A stretch of 60,020 bases of DNA from Actinobacteria bacterium 69-20 (GTDB lineage Bacteria > Actinomycetota > Actinomycetes > Mycobacteriales > Nakamurellaceae), in contig MKSW01000025.1 in the NCBI GenBank assembly GCA_001897425.1, positions 1-60,020 on the forward strand, given 5' to 3'. Below are positions 14,506 through 23,547 of this stretch, piece by piece. The notes under the pieces were generated by a model. That model saw nothing but the letters and a program-made list of their open reading frames with translations, searched no databases and was not told the DNA's origin. A program made the translations under genes and the position numbers. Each line of letters begins with the position of its first letter. Position 1 is the stretch's first letter.

Positions 14506-15564
14506 GTGGAATACCGGTATCTGGGACGGTCGGGGCTGCGGGTCTCGGCGCTGACCATGGGCACGATGACGTTCGGCGGCGTCGGCTGGGCGAGCATGGT
14601 GGGGTCGGCAGGTATCGACGAGGCGACACGGCAAGTGGACATGTGCCTCGATGCCGGCGTCACGTTGTTCGACACGGCGAACTCGTATTCCACAGGCCTG
14701 TCCGAGGAGATCCTGGGCGAGGCGCTCGGCGGCCGGCGCGACGAGGTACTGATCGCGACCAAGGTCCGAATGCGCATGGGCGACGGCCCCAACGAACAGG
14801 GCTTGTCCCGATACTCCGTCATCCGCGAATGCGAGGCGAGCCTCAAGCGCCTGGGCACCGACCACATCGACCTGTACCAGGTGCACGAGTGGGACGGCCG
14901 GACGCCGCTCGACGAAACGCTTGGTGCGCTCGACGATCTCGTTCGCGCCGGCAAGGTGCGCTACATCGGCGTCTCCAACCATGCGGCGTGGCAGCTGATG
15001 AAGGCGCTCGGCGTCTCCGACCGTGCCGGACTCGCCCGGTTCGCCAGCCAGCAGATCCACTACTCGCTGCAGGCGCGGGACGCGGAGTACGAACTCCTGC
15101 CGGCCGCGCTGGACCAGGGGCTCGGCGTACTGGTGTGGAGCCCGCTCGCGGGCGGGCTGCTCACCGGCAAGTACCGGCGCGGTGAGGCACCGCCGGACGG
15201 GACCCGGCGCTTTGCCGGCTGGACCGAGCCACCGGTCGAGGACGAGGGCAAGCTCTACGCGATCGTCGATGCGCTCGTGGAAATCGCTGCCGCACACGGT
15301 GTTTCGGCCGCACAGGTGGCGTTGGCGTGGCTCTTGCAGCGTCCCGCCGTGACCTCCGTGATCATCGGCGCGCGCACCGGTGAACAGCTCGCGGACAACC
15401 TCGCGGCCGCCGACCTGGTGCTCGCGCCGGACGAGGTCGCCGCCCTTGACGCCGTGTCGGCGATCCCGCTGCTCTATCCGTACTGGCACCAGGCCCGCAC
15501 GGTGTCCGATCGCCTCTCCCCCGCCGAACTCAGCCTGATTCAGCGCTACCTCGACGAAGGCTGA
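14506..15564 (+). CDS. aldo/keto reductase
   Basis: 352 residues. NADPH-dependent carbonyl reductase of the AKR TIM-barrel family. The catalytic tetrad is present: Asp and Tyr in FDTANSYSTG, Lys in LIATKVR, and His in YQVHEWD; the cofactor end SVIIGARTGEQLADNL is typical. The start at GTG 14506 is set by an AAGGAGG SD sequence at 14491-14497, 8 nt upstream; an earlier GTG at 14488 has none. Substrate unknown; similar to general-stress AKRs. Confidence 0.9.
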   Translation: MEYRYLGRSGLRVSALTMGTMTFGGVGWASMVGSAGIDEATRQVDMCLDAGVTLFDTANSYSTGLSEEILGEALGGRRDEVLIATKVRMRMGDGPNEQGLSRYSVIRECEASLKRLGTDHIDLYQVHEWDGRTPLDETLGALDDLVRAGKVRYIGVSNHAAWQLMKALGVSDRAGLARFASQQIHYSLQARDAEYELLPAALDQGLGVLVWSPLAGGLLTGKYRRGEAPPDGTRRFAGWTEPPVEDEGKLYAIVDALVEIAAAHGVSAAQVALAWLLQRPAVTSVIIGARTGEQLADNLAAADLVLAPDEVAALDAVSAIPLLYPYWHQARTVSDRLSPAELSLIQRYLDEG

Positions 15565-15648
15565 GCGCCACCGACCGCGTGATCACCGGGTATCGCGATG
15601 TCCGAGCGCGCGGCGCCGCAGGCCCGCTCGTCGGGCTGTTTCATCGGG

Positions 15649-16044
15649 CTAAGGGACTTCGACGAAGGTCACGTCGCACGGTGGCTTCGCGCGGGCGAGC
15701 CGGCCGTCGGTGGTGACGAGCCGGCAGCGGTGCCTCTCGGCGAGTGCCACGTACAGCCCATCCAGAACCCTGATCGAATCGCGAAGCTCGAACGCGCGCC
15801 GCAGCTGATCGTGATCGGTCGGGACGACCTCTTGAACGAGGGCAGCCGCATCGGCCAGGGCGCGCCGCGCCTGCACAGCGCTGAGTTCGTCGGCGCGGAG
15901 CAGGCGGATCACCGCGGAGCTCACTTCGGCGAGCTGGTGCCCCGGCGCGATGATGTGCTCACCCTCCATCTGCGCCAGCACCGCATCTTTCGCCGGGCGG
16001 TCGGCGACCACGTCCACGAGCGCCGACGCATCCAGCACGATCAC
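15649..16044 (-). CDS. VapC-type PIN-domain toxin (second module)
   Basis: 131 residues. MIVLDASALVDVVAD carries the first catalytic Asp, QLAEVSSAVIRLL the Glu, and RVLDGLYVALAERHRCRLVTTDGRL the later acidic residues of the PIN active site. Length is standard for VapC. Its ATG overlaps the antitoxin stop by 4 nt. Confidence 0.9.
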   Translation of the reverse strand: MIVLDASALVDVVADRPAKDAVLAQMEGEHIIAPGHQLAEVSSAVIRLLRADELSAVQARRALADAAALVQEVVPTDHDQLRRAFELRDSIRVLDGLYVALAERHRCRLVTTDGRLARAKPPCDVTFVEVP

Positions 16045-16268
16045 GCCCCGAACTCCTCGTCAACGTCGGACATCAGCTCCTCCGTACCGATGGCGCCCAC
16101 CGCGTCCGAACGGACCGGGCGGCGCCGCGCGGCGGCGATCCACGACGAGTTCTCGTCCGCGGAGAGTGCCTCGGCGAACGCGCGCTGCGCCAGCTGTGAG
16201 AGCGGCAACTCGCGGCGGCGCATCTCGTCGTACATCGCGTCCGGGATGTAGATGCTGACCTTGGGCAT
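16041..16268 (-). CDS. VapB-type antitoxin (second module)
   Basis: 75 residues. The N-terminal MPKVSIYIPDAMYDEMRRRELPL is the strand-helix start of a ribbon-helix-helix DNA-binding domain, and the acidic C-terminus ELMSDVDEEFGA is the usual toxin-binding tail. On the minus strand TACATT stands 6 nt before the ATG, the same spacing as at the first module, so the message is probably leaderless. Confidence 0.85.
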   Translation of the reverse strand: MPKVSIYIPDAMYDEMRRRELPLSQLAQRAFAEALSADENSSWIAAARRRPVRSDAVGAIGTEELMSDVDEEFGA

Positions 16269-16337
16269 ACCCCCAATGTACCCCTAGCAACGGCCACGAT
16301 GGGTCCTGCCGATCCACCACGTGCCGCCCAGCAGCCC

Positions 16338-17183
16338 CTATTTAATGCCCTGGTCGATGAGGGCCTGCACAGCGGCCACGCCAGCCGGGTCTCCGTCGAT
16401 CTGCACGTCACCGCCGCGGGTCCAGGCCCACAGTGCGAGGTCCTGCAGCGGTCCGGTCACCGTCACGGCGGCGGTGGCGTCCGGCTGGGCTCGCACGGCG
16501 CGCCACATATCGAACGCGGTGCCGGACTCCGGCCCGGTGCCGGTCCAGTGCCCCACCTCCACCACGCAGCGGTAGTCCGAGTCCGTGGCCAGGATCCCGG
16601 CGACGGTGAGCGGCTCGTACACCGCCCAGTCGGGCAACCAGCCCCACATCACGTCCACGCAGTGGTCGACCGCCCCTGCGGCGACGGCTGCGTCGATGGG
16701 CGAAACGGCAACGCCTCCAGCGAGTTCCGCGTCCACGCGGTGCATCGTCGCCTCGTAGGTCTGCATGCGACGGGTGAATCCCACGGTCTGATCCGCCGGC
16801 CACCACGTCCAGCGCGGCGCAGCGTCGTCCAGTGCCTGCAACTGCGCCAGAAGACTCTCGGTCGCGTGGGCGCGAACGGGCAGCATCTCCGCCATCGTGC
16901 CGGGCCGCTCGGGAGCGGCCTTGTCCACGGCATCGGCATCCTCGTCCGAGGTCACGTTCCCGCCGAGGATGCGCGCCCAGAAGGTGTGCACCTCGGTGAG
17001 ATGCCAGAGCAGATCCGCGGCCGTCCATTCCGGGCAGGTCGGGCAGTGCGCGTCCGGCGCCGTGTCTGCCAGCACATCGGCGAAACGCTGCGCCTCGGCG
17101 CGGATCACGGCGATTCGGTCGATCGGGTCGGTGTCGGTGCCGTTGTGGTTGTCGGGTTCGGGGCTGCTGTGTGCGTCGGTCAT
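16338..17183 (-). CDS. maleylpyruvate-isomerase-N family (TIGR03083-like) protein
   Basis: 281 residues. An actinobacterial MDMPI-type helical bundle: CPTCPEWTAADLLWHLTEVHTFWARIL with the His-containing motif, TMHRVDAELAGG with the second His, and a C-terminal sterol-carrier-like part (VGHWTGTGPESG to the end). These proteins commonly use mycothiol, whose ligase mshC is in this window. The ATG at 17183 fits the family; a start 10 codons earlier is possible. Function unknown. Confidence 0.82.
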   Translation of the reverse strand: MTDAHSSPEPDNHNGTDTDPIDRIAVIRAEAQRFADVLADTAPDAHCPTCPEWTAADLLWHLTEVHTFWARILGGNVTSDEDADAVDKAAPERPGTMAEMLPVRAHATESLLAQLQALDDAAPRWTWWPADQTVGFTRRMQTYEATMHRVDAELAGGVAVSPIDAAVAAGAVDHCVDVMWGWLPDWAVYEPLTVAGILATDSDYRCVVEVGHWTGTGPESGTAFDMWRAVRAQPDATAAVTVTGPLQDLALWAWTRGGDVQIDGDPAGVAAVQALIDQGIK

Positions 17184-17241
17184 GCCCGCCACCATAGGCG
17201 CCCTCTCCGACATTCACGCTCGATCGGCGGAGTCCGCGCGC

Positions 17242-17313
17242 TTACCCCCCGGAGATCGAGCCGACCAGGAGCAGCGGCTCACGCCCCTCGGCCACCGGCG
17301 CAAGCACCGACAC
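17242..17313 (-). pseudogene. 3' relic of a MoaD/ThiS-like gene
   Basis: Twenty-three codons and a stop read VSVLAPVAEGREPLLLVGSI then SGG. They match the end of the intact MoaD-like protein at 18179-18535 ([15 protein letters not shown] then SGG), and the DNA agrees at about four of five bases over roughly 70 bp. The rest of the gene is missing. With the intact copy it brackets the third VapBC module in direct orientation. Confidence 0.7.
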
Positions 17314-17343
17314 CATGGCCGCCCGCCGCCGCACGCTACTCAT

Positions 17344-17369
17344 GCAGGCATGAATGCATTCATGCCTGC
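17344..17369. promoter_or_regulatory. 26-bp perfect palindrome, VapBC operator
   Basis: The half-site GCAGGCATGAATG is followed directly by its reverse complement, giving an uninterrupted 26-bp palindrome. It ends 12 nt before the antitoxin ATG. TAATCT right after it (6 nt from the ATG) would serve as the -10 of a leaderless message, so a protein bound here would block the promoter. The obvious binder is the ribbon-helix-helix antitoxin of the module. Confidence 0.75.
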
Positions 17370-17381
17370 TAATCTTGAGCC

Positions 17382-17681
17382 ATGGGGCAGCTGACCGTCA
17401 GGATCCCGGATGACCTGCTGGATCGAGTCCGCACCGTGGCCCGTTCCCGCGGATTCAGCATGAACGAATACGCCGTCCGCGTGCTCGGTGCCGCAACCGA
17501 TCCGGACCTCGCCGGATCCGAGATCGACCGTTTGCGGGAGCGCCTGGCGTCGGCAGGCCTTCTCGAACCGCCGCAACCGCGCCGAGCCGGAAGACCCACC
17601 AGAGCCCGGCTCGACGCGGCGCGCGCAGCCGCGGGCGCCGGACGAACCCTCGCCGACATCGTGTCCGACGGACGCGGGTGA
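17382..17681 (+). CDS. ribbon-helix-helix antitoxin (third VapBC module)
   Basis: 99 residues. MGQLTVRIPDDLLDRVRTVARSRGFSMNEYAVRVLG is an Arc/CopG-type DNA-binding domain; the basic, Ala/Arg-rich C-terminus ends with RTLADIVSDGRG. It differs from the second module's VapB in having a long basic tail. Its stop overlaps the toxin GTG by 4 nt. Confidence 0.85.
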   Translation: MGQLTVRIPDDLLDRVRTVARSRGFSMNEYAVRVLGAATDPDLAGSEIDRLRERLASAGLLEPPQPRRAGRPTRARLDAARAAAGAGRTLADIVSDGRG

Positions 17682-18124
17682 GCGTCTTCGCGGATTCGTC
17701 GGCCTTGGTGAAGTTGTACGCCGACGAGCCGGGGTATCGAGAGATCCGCCGGTTGCCGGGCATGCTCGTGAGCGTGCTTGCCCGGGTGGAAGTGCCGGCA
17801 GCGATGTGGCGTAAAAGCCGGACAGGGGAACTGGACTCCGACGCTGCGTCAGTTCTCGTCGCGGAATTCGAGGCCGACTATTTCGGGACGCACACAACGG
17901 CGCCGCGCTTCGTGGCCGTGACGACGGCACCTGCCGTGCTAGACACTGCGGCACGCCTGAGCGCGGTGCACGGGCTGCGGGCCTACGGCGCGGTGCAGCT
18001 CGCGTCGGCGGTCGCCGCTCGCGATGCGGACCCGGGGTGCGACGAGTTAGCGGTGTTCGACGCGCAGCTCCGCACCGCCGCGGCGATCGAGCGATTCCGG
18101 CTCCTCCCAGCCGAGATCTCCTGA
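17678..18124 (+). CDS. VapC-type PIN-domain toxin (third module)
   Basis: 148 residues. VFADSSALVKLYADEPG has the first acidic residue, VSVLARVEVPAAMW the conserved Glu, and LRAYGAVQLASAVAARD plus ELAVFDAQL the later Asp residues. It starts with GTG in a 4-nt overlap with the antitoxin. It is the only plus-strand TA pair here and lies between the MoaD-like relic and the intact MoaD-like gene. Confidence 0.88.
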   Translation: MSVFADSSALVKLYADEPGYREIRRLPGMLVSVLARVEVPAAMWRKSRTGELDSDAASVLVAEFEADYFGTHTTAPRFVAVTTAPAVLDTAARLSAVHGLRAYGAVQLASAVAARDADPGCDELAVFDAQLRTAAAIERFRLLPAEIS

Positions 18125-18140
18125 TCCGCAGGGCATCTCG

Positions 18141-18196
18141 CCACCGAAAAGCAGTCCCCGAAAATCAGCGCCCGAGAATCAGCCCCCGGAGATCGA
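18141..18196. repeat. four degenerate 14-bp tandem units
   Basis: Units start at 18141, 18155, 18169 and 18183, with the shared core CCGAAAATCAG or close variants. The last unit covers the stop and final codons of the MoaD-like gene, so the array seems to have grown out of that 3' end, next to the VapBC module. Confidence 0.55.
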
Positions 18197-18535
18197 GCCG
18201 ACCACGAGTAGCGGCTCGCGGCCTTCGACGACCGGCGGAGGCACCGGCGCGTCCCACCCGTCGAAGGACAGGTCTTCCTCGCAGGCGAACAGCCGGACAT
18301 AGGGCCGCCGCGCGCCGGCGCCGTGGTCCCGGATCGCGCCGCGCAGCACCGGGCACTCGCGCTCCACGGCGTCCAGCACCGAGCCGATCGTCACCGGCGC
18401 GGATGCCTTGACCAGCAGCTCCCCCGGCACGTTCGCCAGGGCCCGCAGATGACCGGGCAGCGCCACCCGAACGGTGACCGGGCCGGGAACAGCGTCATAC
18501 CCGGTCACCTCGGTGCCAATCGCGTCCGCACTCAT
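18179..18535 (-). CDS. MoaD/ThiS-like ubiquitin-fold protein
   Basis: 118 residues. A beta-grasp protein: [20 protein letters not shown] opens the fold, [20 protein letters not shown] is the helix, [17 protein letters not shown] the later strands, and the chain ends VVGSISGG with the free Gly-Gly typical of sulfur carriers. Classic partners (MoaE, MoeB, ThiF/G) are absent. Its ATG overlaps the stop of the beta-propeller gene by 4 nt, so the two are tightly coupled. A role as a sulfur carrier or protein modifier is inferred. Confidence 0.78.
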   Translation of the reverse strand: MSADAIGTEVTGYDAVPGPVTVRVALPGHLRALANVPGELLVKASAPVTIGSVLDAVERECPVLRGAIRDHGAGARRPYVRLFACEEDLSFDGWDAPVPPPVVEGREPLLVVGSISGG

Positions 18536-19644
18536 GGCAGGGTCTGCACCTCGACGGAGAGCACCGACGGCAGGTCGCGGACGATCGGCTGCCAGGTATT
18601 CCCCGAATCCGCCGACGCGTACACCTGCCCGCCGGTGGTGCCGAAATAGACACCGCAGGACTCCAGCGAGTCGACGGCCATGGCGTCGCGCAACACGTCC
18701 ACGTAGCAATCCCGTTGCGGCAGACCAGTTGTCAGGGGCTCCCATTCGCCGCCGCCGCTGCGGCTGCGGTACACGCGCAACTTGCCCTCAAACGCCACGT
18801 GGAACTCGTCGCTGGTGATCGGCACCACGTACACGGTCTCCGGCTCGTGCGCGTGCACCTGCACGGCGAACCCGAAGTCGGTGGGCAGATCCCCGCTGAC
18901 CTCGTACCAGTTCTCGCCGGCGTCGTCGGTGCGCATCACGTCCCAATGTTTCTGCATGTACAGCGTCGACGGCCGCTCCGGATGCATCGCGATCCGATGC
19001 ACGCAATGGCCGATCTCGGCATCCTGGTCCGGAAGATGCCCGGAGCGCAGACCCTTGTTGATCGCGCGCCAACTCTCGCCGCCGTCGTCGGTGCGGAAGA
19101 CCCCGGCCGCCGAGATCGCCGCGAACATCCGCTGCGGATCGGCGTGGTCCAGCACGAGGGTGTGCAGGCCGAGACCGCCAGCTCCGGGCATCCACTCGTG
19201 GCCCCGGACCTCCCGCAACGCGGGCAGCTCCTGCCACGACGCACCGCCGTCGCCGGACCGGAAGAGCGCGGCGTCCTCGACACCGGCCCACACCACCTCC
19301 GGATCGGTGAGCGACGGCTCAAAATGCCAGACCCGGGTGAACTTCCACGGTTTCGGCGTGCCGTCATACCACAGATGATCGCCGGGATCGCCGACGTAGC
19401 CGAACTCGTTGCCGACCGGCTGCCAGCTCGCCCCGCCGTCGTCGGATCGCTGCACCTGCTGGCCGAACCAACTCGTGGACTGCGACGCCCACAGCCGGTT
19501 CGGATCGGCTGGCGACCCGGCCACATGGAAGATCTCCCATCCGTTGAAGAACGGGCCGTCGACCTTCCAGTCTTTGCGTGTCCCGTCGGATGTCAGGACG
19601 AATGCGCCCTTGCGGGTGCCGACCAGTACTCGAACACTACTCAT
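18532..19644 (-). CDS. BNR/Asp-box beta-propeller protein (sialidase-like fold)
   Basis: 370 residues. At least six Asp-box repeats are visible: [60 protein letters not shown] and [12 protein letters not shown], indicating a beta-propeller of the BNR/sortilin type. There is no signal peptide (start [17 protein letters not shown]), so it appears cytosolic. No sialidase catalytic set is evident. Cotranscribed with the MoaD-like gene, whose start it overlaps; the pair recurs in actinomycetes as far as I recall, but its role is unknown. Confidence 0.82.
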   Translation of the reverse strand: MSSVRVLVGTRKGAFVLTSDGTRKDWKVDGPFFNGWEIFHVAGSPADPNRLWASQSTSWFGQQVQRSDDGGASWQPVGNEFGYVGDPGDHLWYDGTPKPWKFTRVWHFEPSLTDPEVVWAGVEDAALFRSGDGGASWQELPALREVRGHEWMPGAGGLGLHTLVLDHADPQRMFAAISAAGVFRTDDGGESWRAINKGLRSGHLPDQDAEIGHCVHRIAMHPERPSTLYMQKHWDVMRTDDAGENWYEVSGDLPTDFGFAVQVHAHEPETVYVVPITSDEFHVAFEGKLRVYRSRSGGGEWEPLTTGLPQRDCYVDVLRDAMAVDSLESCGVYFGTTGGQVYASADSGNTWQPIVRDLPSVLSVEVQTLP

Positions 19645-19811
19645 GGTGCACCCCTGATCTCTCGCTGATGTCTCGCTGCCGTTGCCCGCCGATCAAAGCG
19701 CATCGCGGACCGGAAGTCCAGAAGAATCTGACACTCTGACGCATCATGCATGCTCCTCACATCATGGCATCCGCAGCAGGCGGATCGGGCCTCCTCAGTA
19801 GGCTCTCGGCT

Positions 19812-20654
19812 GTGAGCGAGTTGCAGCGCGAGATCATCGCCGCCCTGTCCGTGCGCGAGTCCGTAGATCCGGCCGCGGAGATCGAGCACCGGGTAGGTTT
19901 CCTCGTCGACTATCTCGGTGCGACCGGTGCACGCGGGTATGTGCTCGGCGTCAGCGGCGGCCAGGACAGCTCGCTCGCCGGCCGCCTGTGCCAGCTGGCG
20001 GTGCAGCGCAGTAGGGCCGCGGGCCGCGAGGTGACCTTCGTCGCGATGCGTCTGCCGTACGGCGTCCAGGCCGACGAGGGCGACGCCCGGACGGCGCTGG
20101 CGTTCATCGAACCGGACAAGGTGGTGACCGTCGATATCAAGGCCGGGTCCGACACGATGTGCACAGACGTCACACGCGGCATGCTCGGCGAGTATGACGA
20201 TGTTCCGGGGCTGAGCGATTTCGTCCGCGGCAACGTCAAGGCGCGCATGCGGATGGTGGCCCAGTACGCGCTGGCCGGCCAACTCGGGCTGATCGTCGCG
20301 GGAACCGACCACGCGGCCGAGGCCGTGACGGGCTTCTATACGAAGTTCGGCGACGGAGCGGTGGATGTCACTCCGCTGTCCGGACTGAACAAGCGCCAGG
20401 GCGCGGCGCTGTTGCGGCATCTCGGCGCGCCGGACGCGTTGTGGCAGAAGGTGCCGACGGCCGATCTGGAGGACGACAACCCGGGCCAGCCGGACGAAGT
20501 CGCGCTCGGCGTGAGCTACCGCGACATCGACGACTACCTCGAAGGCCGGGACGTGCCCGCAGCCTCGGCGGCCCGCATCGAGCAGCTGTATCGCGCCACG
20601 CGGCATAAGCGGGCGCTCCCAGTGATGCCCGTCGACACCTGGTGGCGTAGCTGA
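19812..20654 (+). CDS. nadE: ammonia-dependent NAD+ synthetase
   Basis: 280 residues. It amidates nicotinate-adenine dinucleotide to NAD+ using ammonia and ATP, the last step of NAD synthesis. The pyrophosphatase loop [35 protein letters not shown], and [10 protein letters not shown] at the end match the E. coli enzyme. The length and the opening [12 protein letters not shown] fit the GTG at 19812; in-frame ATGs at 19746 and 19764 add an unconserved tail. There is no glutaminase domain, unlike the long mycobacterial NadE. Confidence 0.92.
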   Translation: MSELQREIIAALSVRESVDPAAEIEHRVGFLVDYLGATGARGYVLGVSGGQDSSLAGRLCQLAVQRSRAAGREVTFVAMRLPYGVQADEGDARTALAFIEPDKVVTVDIKAGSDTMCTDVTRGMLGEYDDVPGLSDFVRGNVKARMRMVAQYALAGQLGLIVAGTDHAAEAVTGFYTKFGDGAVDVTPLSGLNKRQGAALLRHLGAPDALWQKVPTADLEDDNPGQPDEVALGVSYRDIDDYLEGRDVPAASAARIEQLYRATRHKRALPVMPVDTWWRS

Positions 20655-20717
20655 GTCACTCCGGGTCCCCCCAGCGAACAGGGGCGACTCAGCCACGCCA
20701 AGGAACGCACTAAGGAA

Positions 20718-22169
20718 TCAGCGCGCGGCGCGCACCGCGGACTCGATGTTCTCGCCGACAGCCCGATCGACCGATTTCCAGTAGCCGAACGCTCGCTCGC
20801 GCACCTCGCCTCGCACACCGGCCAGGGCACCGGAGACCTGCGCCACCAACGCGGCGCGTTGCGCCTCGTTGAACACCTCGCGGACCAATGTTCCGGCCTG
20901 ACCGAAGTCGTCGTCCTCGGCGTGCAGCGTGTAGGCGGCCCGCACCATCTCCGGGTCGGTCTCCCACGTCTCCTCCGGCGCGGCCGGGCCGTCGGCGTAC
21001 GGTCGGCCGGCCGAGTTCGGCGCGTAGACGGCCTGCGACCCGGAGTGCTCGTACGTCATCTGCCCGTCGAACATGTAGGTGTTCACCGGAACGAGGGGCT
21101 TGTTCACCGGAAGCTGGTGGAAGTTGGTGCCGATCCGGTTGCGCTGCGCGTCGTTGTAGGCGAAGGAGCGGCCCAGCAGCATCTTGTCGGGCGAGAGGCC
21201 GATGCCGGGCACCGTATTCCCCGGGGAGAACGCGGCCTGCTCGATCTGCGCGAAGAAGTTCTCCGGGTTCCTGTTCAACGTGAACCGGCCGACCTCGATC
21301 AGCGGGTAGTCCGTGTGCGGCCAGGTCTTGGTGAGATCGAACGGGTTGAACCGGTAGGTCGCCGCCTCGGCGTACGGCATCACCTGGACGGACACCTTCC
21401 AGCTCGGGAACTCGCCCCTAGCGATCGCGTCGAAGAGGTCGCGCCGGTGGTAGTCGGCGTCCGAACCGGCCAGCCGGGCGGCCTCCTCGTTGCTGAGGAA
21501 CGCCATGCCCTGCTGCGTGTGGAAGTGATACTTCACCCAGAACTTCTCGCCGGCCGCATTGACCCACATGAAGGTGTGCGAACCGTACCCGTTCATGTGC
21601 CGCCACGACTTCGGCAGCCCGCGCTCGCCCATCAGGTAGGTGACCTGGTGCGCGGACTCGGGGTTCAAGGTCCAGAAGTCCCACTGCATCTGCGCCGAGC
21701 GCAGGCCCGAGTCCGGGGTGCGCTTCTGGCTGCGGATGAAGTGCGGGAACTTGATCGGGTCGCGCAGGAAGAAGATCGGCGTGTTGTTGCCGACGATGTC
21801 GTAGTTGCCCTCGGTCGTGTAGAACTTAAGCGCGAAACCGCGCACGTCCCGCCAGGTGTCGGGGCTGCCCTGCTCCCCCGCCACGGTCGAGAACCGGGCC
21901 AGCATGGGGGTTTTCGCGCCGGGCTGGAACAGCGCGGCCTTGGTGAATCGCGACACGTCCGCCGTCACCTCGAGTTCGCCGAAGGCGCCGCCGCCCTTGG
22001 CATGCGGGCTGCGCTCCGGCACCCGCTCACGGTTGAAATGCGCCATCTGCTCAAGGAAATGAACATCGTGCAGCAGCAGCGGGCCGTTCGGCCCCATGGT
22101 CAAGGAGTTGCGATCGGAGGGCGCCGGCGCGCCGGAGCCCGTGGTCGAGGGGGTGTCGGTGGTCGTCAT
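20718..22169 (-). CDS. katA: catalase, heme type (clade 3-like)
   Basis: 483 residues. Decomposes hydrogen peroxide in the cytosol. The distal His is in [10 protein letters not shown] (H56), the distal Asn in [19 protein letters not shown], and the heme-ligand Tyr in [14 protein letters not shown]. Length is typical of small-subunit catalases. The ATG at 22169 follows a clear GGAG SD sequence. It lies 32 bp downstream of the Fur-family gene in the same direction, the usual furA-katA operon. Confidence 0.96.
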   Translation of the reverse strand: MTTTDTPSTTGSGAPAPSDRNSLTMGPNGPLLLHDVHFLEQMAHFNRERVPERSPHAKGGGAFGELEVTADVSRFTKAALFQPGAKTPMLARFSTVAGEQGSPDTWRDVRGFALKFYTTEGNYDIVGNNTPIFFLRDPIKFPHFIRSQKRTPDSGLRSAQMQWDFWTLNPESAHQVTYLMGERGLPKSWRHMNGYGSHTFMWVNAAGEKFWVKYHFHTQQGMAFLSNEEAARLAGSDADYHRRDLFDAIARGEFPSWKVSVQVMPYAEAATYRFNPFDLTKTWPHTDYPLIEVGRFTLNRNPENFFAQIEQAAFSPGNTVPGIGLSPDKMLLGRSFAYNDAQRNRIGTNFHQLPVNKPLVPVNTYMFDGQMTYEHSGSQAVYAPNSAGRPYADGPAAPEETWETDPEMVRAAYTLHAEDDDFGQAGTLVREVFNEAQRAALVAQVSGALAGVRGEVRERAFGYWKSVDRAVGENIESAVRAAR

Positions 22170-22201
22170 GGCTGGGTATCTCCTTCGATCATGGTGAAGC
22201 A

Positions 22202-22639
22202 CTAGCCGGCGGGTGCCGGCCCCTTCGATTGGCAATCCGGGCAATAGCCCCAGAAGATGACTTCGGCCTCGGTGACCGAAAAGCCTTGGGCAGCAACGGG
22301 TTCCAGGCATGGGGCGGCGCCCGTGGCGCAGTCGACGTCGACCATCCGGCCGCACCGCCGACAGACCAGGTGGTGGTGGTTGTCCCCCACGCGCGGGTCG
22401 TAGCGAGCGGGCGATCCCGCCGGCGCCACGCGACGAACCAGCCCCATCTCGTCCAGTGCGTGCAGCACGTCGTAAACGGCCTGGGTCGAGACACGACCCA
22501 GCTCCCCGCGCACGTCGGCGATGATGGTGTCCGCATCGGCATGGGGATGCCGGCGCACGGCATCCAGAACCGCCACCCGCTGCTTGGTGACACGCACGGC
22601 CGCGCCCCGCAGATCGCGTTCGGCGGCGGACGTCGTCAT
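22202..22639 (-). CDS. furA: Fur family peroxide-responsive regulator
   Basis: 145 residues. Winged helix ([23 protein letters not shown] and [19 protein letters not shown]) followed by the dimer domain with [11 protein letters not shown] and GYCPDCQ, two CxxC pairs for structural zinc. In operon with katA, it most likely represses katA and itself, relieved by peroxide. The ATG at 22639 sits 6 nt from TATCAT, suggesting a leaderless message as in mycobacterial furA. Confidence 0.9.
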   Translation of the reverse strand: MTTSAAERDLRGAAVRVTKQRVAVLDAVRRHPHADADTIIADVRGELGRVSTQAVYDVLHALDEMGLVRRVAPAGSPARYDPRVGDNHHHLVCRRCGRMVDVDCATGAAPCLEPVAAQGFSVTEAEVIFWGYCPDCQSKGPAPAG

Positions 22640-22661
22640 ACCCGAATGATACGGCATAAAA

Positions 22662-22674
22662 TGGAATTGTTCCA
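22662..22674. promoter_or_regulatory. Fur-type operator upstream of furA-katA
   Basis: A 13-bp palindrome, TGGAA-TTG-TTCCA, lies about 23 bp upstream of the furA start, over the expected -35 region; TATCAT (-10 like) follows on the minus strand, 6 nt before the ATG. This is the position for an autoregulatory FurA box. Confidence 0.55.
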
Positions 22675-22752
22675 GTTAACGAACTGAGCGGTAGGCGGCG
22701 CGAGCCCGGTCCGCCGGTGACCGCTGTCGCCCCCTGCCGCTACTGTCGGCGT

Positions 22753-23547
22753 ATGCAGCAGTACCTCGATCTCCTCGACCGCATCCTCCAAGGCGGGCAC
22801 CGAAAGTCCGACCGGACGGGCACTGGCACATTGTCGATCTTCGGGCACCAGATGCGCTTCGACCTGGCCGACGGCTTCCCGGTGGTGACGACGAAGAAGC
22901 TGCACATGCGGTCGGTGATTGTCGAGCTGCTGTGGTTCCTGTCCGGCTCGACCAACGTGCACTGGCTGCAAGAACGGGGCGTGACGATCTGGGACGAGTG
23001 GGCCGACGCCGACGGGGATCTCGGGCCGGTGTACGGGCATCAGTGGCGGTCGTGGCCGGCGCCGGACGGGCGGCACATCGACCAGATCGCGGCGGTGATC
23101 GAGTCGATCCGGACGAAGCCCGACTCGCGGCGGCACATCGTGTCGGCGTGGAACGTCGCGGAGGTGGCGGATATGGCGCTGCCGCCCTGCCACACGTTGT
23201 TCCAGTTCTACGTCGCGGACGGCCGACTGTCCTGCCAGCTGTATCAGCGGAGCGCGGACGTTTTCCTGGGTGTGCCGTTCAACATCGCGTCCTACGCGCT
23301 GCTCACGATGATGGTGGCGAAGGTGACGGGCCTCGAGCCGGGTGAGTTCGTGCACACGTTCGGCGACGCGCACCTCTACCTCAACCATCTGGACCAAGCG
23401 CGGTTGCAGCTCAGCCGCACGCCGCGCGCGCTGCCCCGGATGGAGCTGGCGGACGGGGTGCGCGATATCGACGGTTTCGTTTATGACGATTTCACGTTGA
23501 CGGGCTATGACCCGTATCCCGCGATCAAGGCGCCGATCGCCGTATGA
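22753..23547 (+). CDS. thyA: thymidylate synthase
   Basis: 264 residues, exactly the E. coli length. It methylates dUMP to dTMP with methylenetetrahydrofolate. The nucleophile is C146 in [12 protein letters not shown], and the phosphate-binding arginines lie in [10 protein letters not shown] and in [12 protein letters not shown]. Its stop overlaps the next ATG by 4 nt, making a thyA-dfrA operon that regenerates the dihydrofolate it produces. Confidence 0.97.
   Translation: MQQYLDLLDRILQGGHRKSDRTGTGTLSIFGHQMRFDLADGFPVVTTKKLHMRSVIVELLWFLSGSTNVHWLQERGVTIWDEWADADGDLGPVYGHQWRSWPAPDGRHIDQIAAVIESIRTKPDSRRHIVSAWNVAEVADMALPPCHTLFQFYVADGRLSCQLYQRSADVFLGVPFNIASYALLTMMVAKVTGLEPGEFVHTFGDAHLYLNHLDQARLQLSRTPRALPRMELADGVRDIDGFVYDDFTLTGYDPYPAIKAPIAV

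Noticed and set aside
13984-15489. A 501-codon minus-strand frame across the aldo/keto reductase gene
   Set aside because: It is an antisense shadow of a clear AKR gene; only its last 81 codons (the Phd-type antitoxin) have real protein character.
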